Shown: positions 5,468 to 6,975 of the stretch, piece after piece
Layout of the letters: every line of letters begins with the position of its first letter
Position numbering within the stretch: the first letter of the stretch is position 1
Assembly (NCBI GenBank): GCA_007122745.1
Contig: SKTA01000124.1
Coordinates: 1 to 6,975 of the forward strand
Direction of reading: 5' to 3'
Source: Bacteroidales bacterium
GTDB lineage: Bacteria; Bacteroidota; Bacteroidia; Bacteroidales; UBA7960
DNA length: 6,975 bases
Position numbers and translations under genes: made by a program
Notes under the pieces: generated by a model
What the model saw: only the letters and a program-made list of their open reading frames with translations
Told to the model about the DNA's origin: nothing
Databases searched by the model: none

Positions 5468-6058
5468 ATGAAAAACACCATTTTATTATTGACCACAGCA
5501 ATTGTCTTTTTTTTAACCTCCTGCGGGCCGCGCCAGCAGCCCTCAGAGGATGTTGCCTCTTACCCGCCCGGGCATTTGATTTCGGAAACACACCAGGCTT
5601 TCTTTAACAACCTGGCAAGCTTGTGTGGTAAATCATTTGCCGGAGAGCAAATCTACAGGAGCCATCACGCTTCAGGATGGGCGCATCTTGACATGGTGAT
5701 GCACATTACCGTATGTGAACCGGACCAGATCCTGATCCCCTTCCATGTGGGAGAGGACCAGTCGCGCACATGGGTGTTTCTGGCAGAGGATGGTCAGCTC
5801 CGGTTTCGTCACGATCACCGATACCCTGACGGCACCCCTGAGGAGGAAACCCTTTACGGCGGTTATGCAGACCAGTCGGGTGATGCATTTGTTCAGCATT
5901 TTCCTGCCGATGCCTATAGTGCGAAACTGATTGAGGATGGCGGTGGAAATGTTTGGACTGTAAGGCTCGATGAAGACTTCACTACATTTACATATCGTCT
6001 TGAACGCGATGGAGAAAAAAGGCTCCGGGTGGATTTTGACCTGAGTAATCCGTTGTAA
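5468..6058 (+). CDS. Predicted lipoprotein of unknown function
   Basis: From the ATG at 5468 this is a 196-residue protein with a short basic start (MKN), a hydrophobic core (5-16) and a lipobox LTSC with Cys19. Starts at 5438 and 5444 are in frame but would add a charged stretch before the signal peptide. After a ~17-residue spacer the mature part is one soluble, probably beta-rich domain. Recognisable blocks are LASLCGKSFAGE (49-60), IPFHVGEDQSRTW (90-102), RHDHRYPDG (114-122), LYGGY (129-133), NVWTVRLD (161-168) and a closing RVDFDL (187-192). Cys53 and Cys83 could form a disulfide, and His115, Asp116 and His117 are candidate ligands. I recall similar uncharacterised secreted proteins with an SRTW...HDHR pattern in other phyla, but no activity. 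There is no acidic signal directly after Cys19, so the periplasmic face is more likely than surface display (inference). It is divergent from the ABC gene. Confidence 0.8.
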   Translation: MKNTILLLTTAIVFFLTSCGPRQQPSEDVASYPPGHLISETHQAFFNNLASLCGKSFAGEQIYRSHHASGWAHLDMVMHITVCEPDQILIPFHVGEDQSRTWVFLAEDGQLRFRHDHRYPDGTPEEETLYGGYADQSGDAFVQHFPADAYSAKLIEDGGGNVWTVRLDEDFTTFTYRLERDGEKRLRVDFDLSNPL

Positions 6059-6130
6059 TCGTATCATTTGAAAAGCATTTATTGAAGTGGGCCTGTTGCT
6101 TTGGCGGAGATATTCCTGTCAGAAAATGAT

Positions 6131-6138
6131 TATCTTTG
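6131..6138 (+). promoter_or_regulatory. -7 promoter element of the alpha/beta hydrolase gene (TATCTTTG)
   Basis: This is an exact TAnnTTTG match followed by C, 37 bp upstream of the ATG at 6176, giving a leader of roughly 30 nt. A TTTG at 6100-6103 is the nearest -33-like sequence, but the 27-bp gap is longer than usual. It shows that the hydrolase gene can be transcribed independently of the lipoprotein gene. Confidence 0.6.
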
Positions 6139-6175
6139 CAGATTAATACGATATTTTGTCAAACCCGAATAAATT

Positions 6176-6975
6176 ATGGATAATCCTGGCAGGGAAGCTT
6201 TGAAGGAGCTTCATAAAGCGGAAAAGTTCTCTGAAAACGGTGCACGGCTGTTTTATAAGACCTTTTTCCTTAGTGAAGATGCACCCTGGTTGACTTTGGT
6301 ACACGGTGTTGGCGGAAGTTCCATCGTATGGTTTAAGCAGGTCAGGGAGTTTTCGAAGCATTTTAACGTGCTCGTTGTGGATTTACGTGGCCATGGCCGC
6401 TCGCGTGACCTTTTTGCAGCTTACATGGGAAGGGAGTATACTTTTGAGGACATCAGCATGGATGTCATTGATGTACTTGACCACCTCAAAATCCAAAAAA
6501 GCCATTTCATGGGGGTATCCCTTGGCACCATCCTGATCAGGGTGATTGCCGAACTGGACCCTGAGCGGGTTGAATCAATGACACTCGCCGGTGCCATTAC
6601 ACGTTTGAACATTCGCTCCCGTTTCCTGGTGTGGGTGGCAAAAGTGTTTAAACCGGTGATCCCGTTCATGTGGCTCTATCGGCTGTTTGCCCGAATTCTG
6701 ATGCCAAACAGAAGACACAAAGAAAGCAGGCATATTTTTATAAAAGAGGCGCAAAAGATTTACCGCAGGGAGATCAACCGCTGGTTTAAGCTCCTTAAGG
6801 ATGTGAACCCGTTGCTTCAATTCCAGATTGAACAAAATCCACCTATACCAACACTATACCTGATGGGAGATGAAGACCATCTGTTTCTGAAACCTGTAAG
6901 GACGCTGGTATCACTCAACGAAATGGCCGAACTGGTAACTTTGGAAAACTCCGGACATGTATGCAATGTTGATCA
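6176..6975 (+). CDS. Alpha/beta-hydrolase fold protein (3' end outside the window)
   Basis: The frame opens at ATG 6176, right after an in-frame TAA, and stays open for 266 codons to the window edge. It is a cytoplasmic-looking alpha/beta hydrolase (no signal peptide) with all the expected elements in order. These are the oxyanion segment HGVGG (43-47), DLRGHGRS (69-76), the nucleophile elbow GVSLG with Ser115, the acid GDEDH (231-235, Asp232 or Asp234) and the catalytic His261 in SGH. Between ~143 and ~205 sits the cap insert. Its first part (150-176) is rich in Trp, Phe, Leu and Pro with scattered Arg and Lys, and the rest is strongly basic. Families of this shape include esterases, lipases and C-C or C-Cl hydrolases; the substrate cannot be assigned. 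Since His261 is normally near the C-terminus, probably only ~10-30 residues are missing. Confidence 0.88.
   Translation, partial: MDNPGREALKELHKAEKFSENGARLFYKTFFLSEDAPWLTLVHGVGGSSIVWFKQVREFSKHFNVLVVDLRGHGRSRDLFAAYMGREYTFEDISMDVIDVLDHLKIQKSHFMGVSLGTILIRVIAELDPERVESMTLAGAITRLNIRSRFLVWVAKVFKPVIPFMWLYRLFARILMPNRRHKESRHIFIKEAQKIYRREINRWFKLLKDVNPLLQFQIEQNPPIPTLYLMGDEDHLFLKPVRTLVSLNEMAELVTLENSGHVCNVD

Noticed and set aside
6072..6102. AAAGCA/TGCTTT stem-loop after the lipoprotein gene
   Set aside because: A 6-bp AT-rich stem with a 19-nt loop and no T-run is within chance expectation.
1..6975. A novel defence, mobile or biosynthetic system
   Set aside because: No nuclease, transposase, integrase, toxin-antitoxin pair, CRISPR repeats or clustered enzymes were seen. 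Gene order looks like unrelated neighbours with separate promoters.

Overview
The window reads as chromosomal DNA of a Bacteroidota bacterium, probably Bacteroidales/Marinilabiliales-like. Three things point there. Four gene starts are preceded by the Bacteroidota -7 promoter element TAnnTTTG and none has a convincing Shine-Dalgarno site. The proteins include a GIN-domain (DUF2807) pair, and one of these carries a C-terminal barrel of the type common in this phylum. Intergenic DNA is AT-rich, while the genes are of moderate GC. No tRNA, rRNA, CRISPR array, transposase or phage gene was seen.

Layout. Positions 1-477 are non-coding and hold short palindromes, degenerate ~21-bp repeat units and scattered TAATGACA motifs. 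Then come two co-directional paralogs: a GIN-domain lipoprotein (478-1221) and a GIN-domain protein fused to an outer-membrane beta-barrel (1287-2765). They are probably one operon, closed by a strong intrinsic terminator (2807-2838). A YebC/TACO1-family gene (2885-3640) follows with its own promoter right behind that terminator. It converges, across 44 bp, on a minus-strand gene for a double-ATPase peptide/nickel-type ABC transporter subunit (3685-5382). That gene shares a compact back-to-back promoter region with a divergent lipoprotein of unknown function (5468-6058). Last is an alpha/beta hydrolase (6176 to the window edge), cut off at its 3' end but with its complete catalytic triad visible.

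How the genes fit together. The two GIN proteins are the only clear functional pair: both are exported, one lipid-anchored and one barrel-anchored, and their beta-helix repeats share exactly the same spacing. The rest looks like ordinary accessory and housekeeping content with separate promoters. The ABC ATPase has no permease or binding-protein gene beside it here. I see no convincing new defence or mobile system. The most notable items are the GIN-barrel fusion with its partner, the mirrored divergent promoters at 5396-5428, the uncharacterised lipoprotein, and the repeat-bearing leader region.
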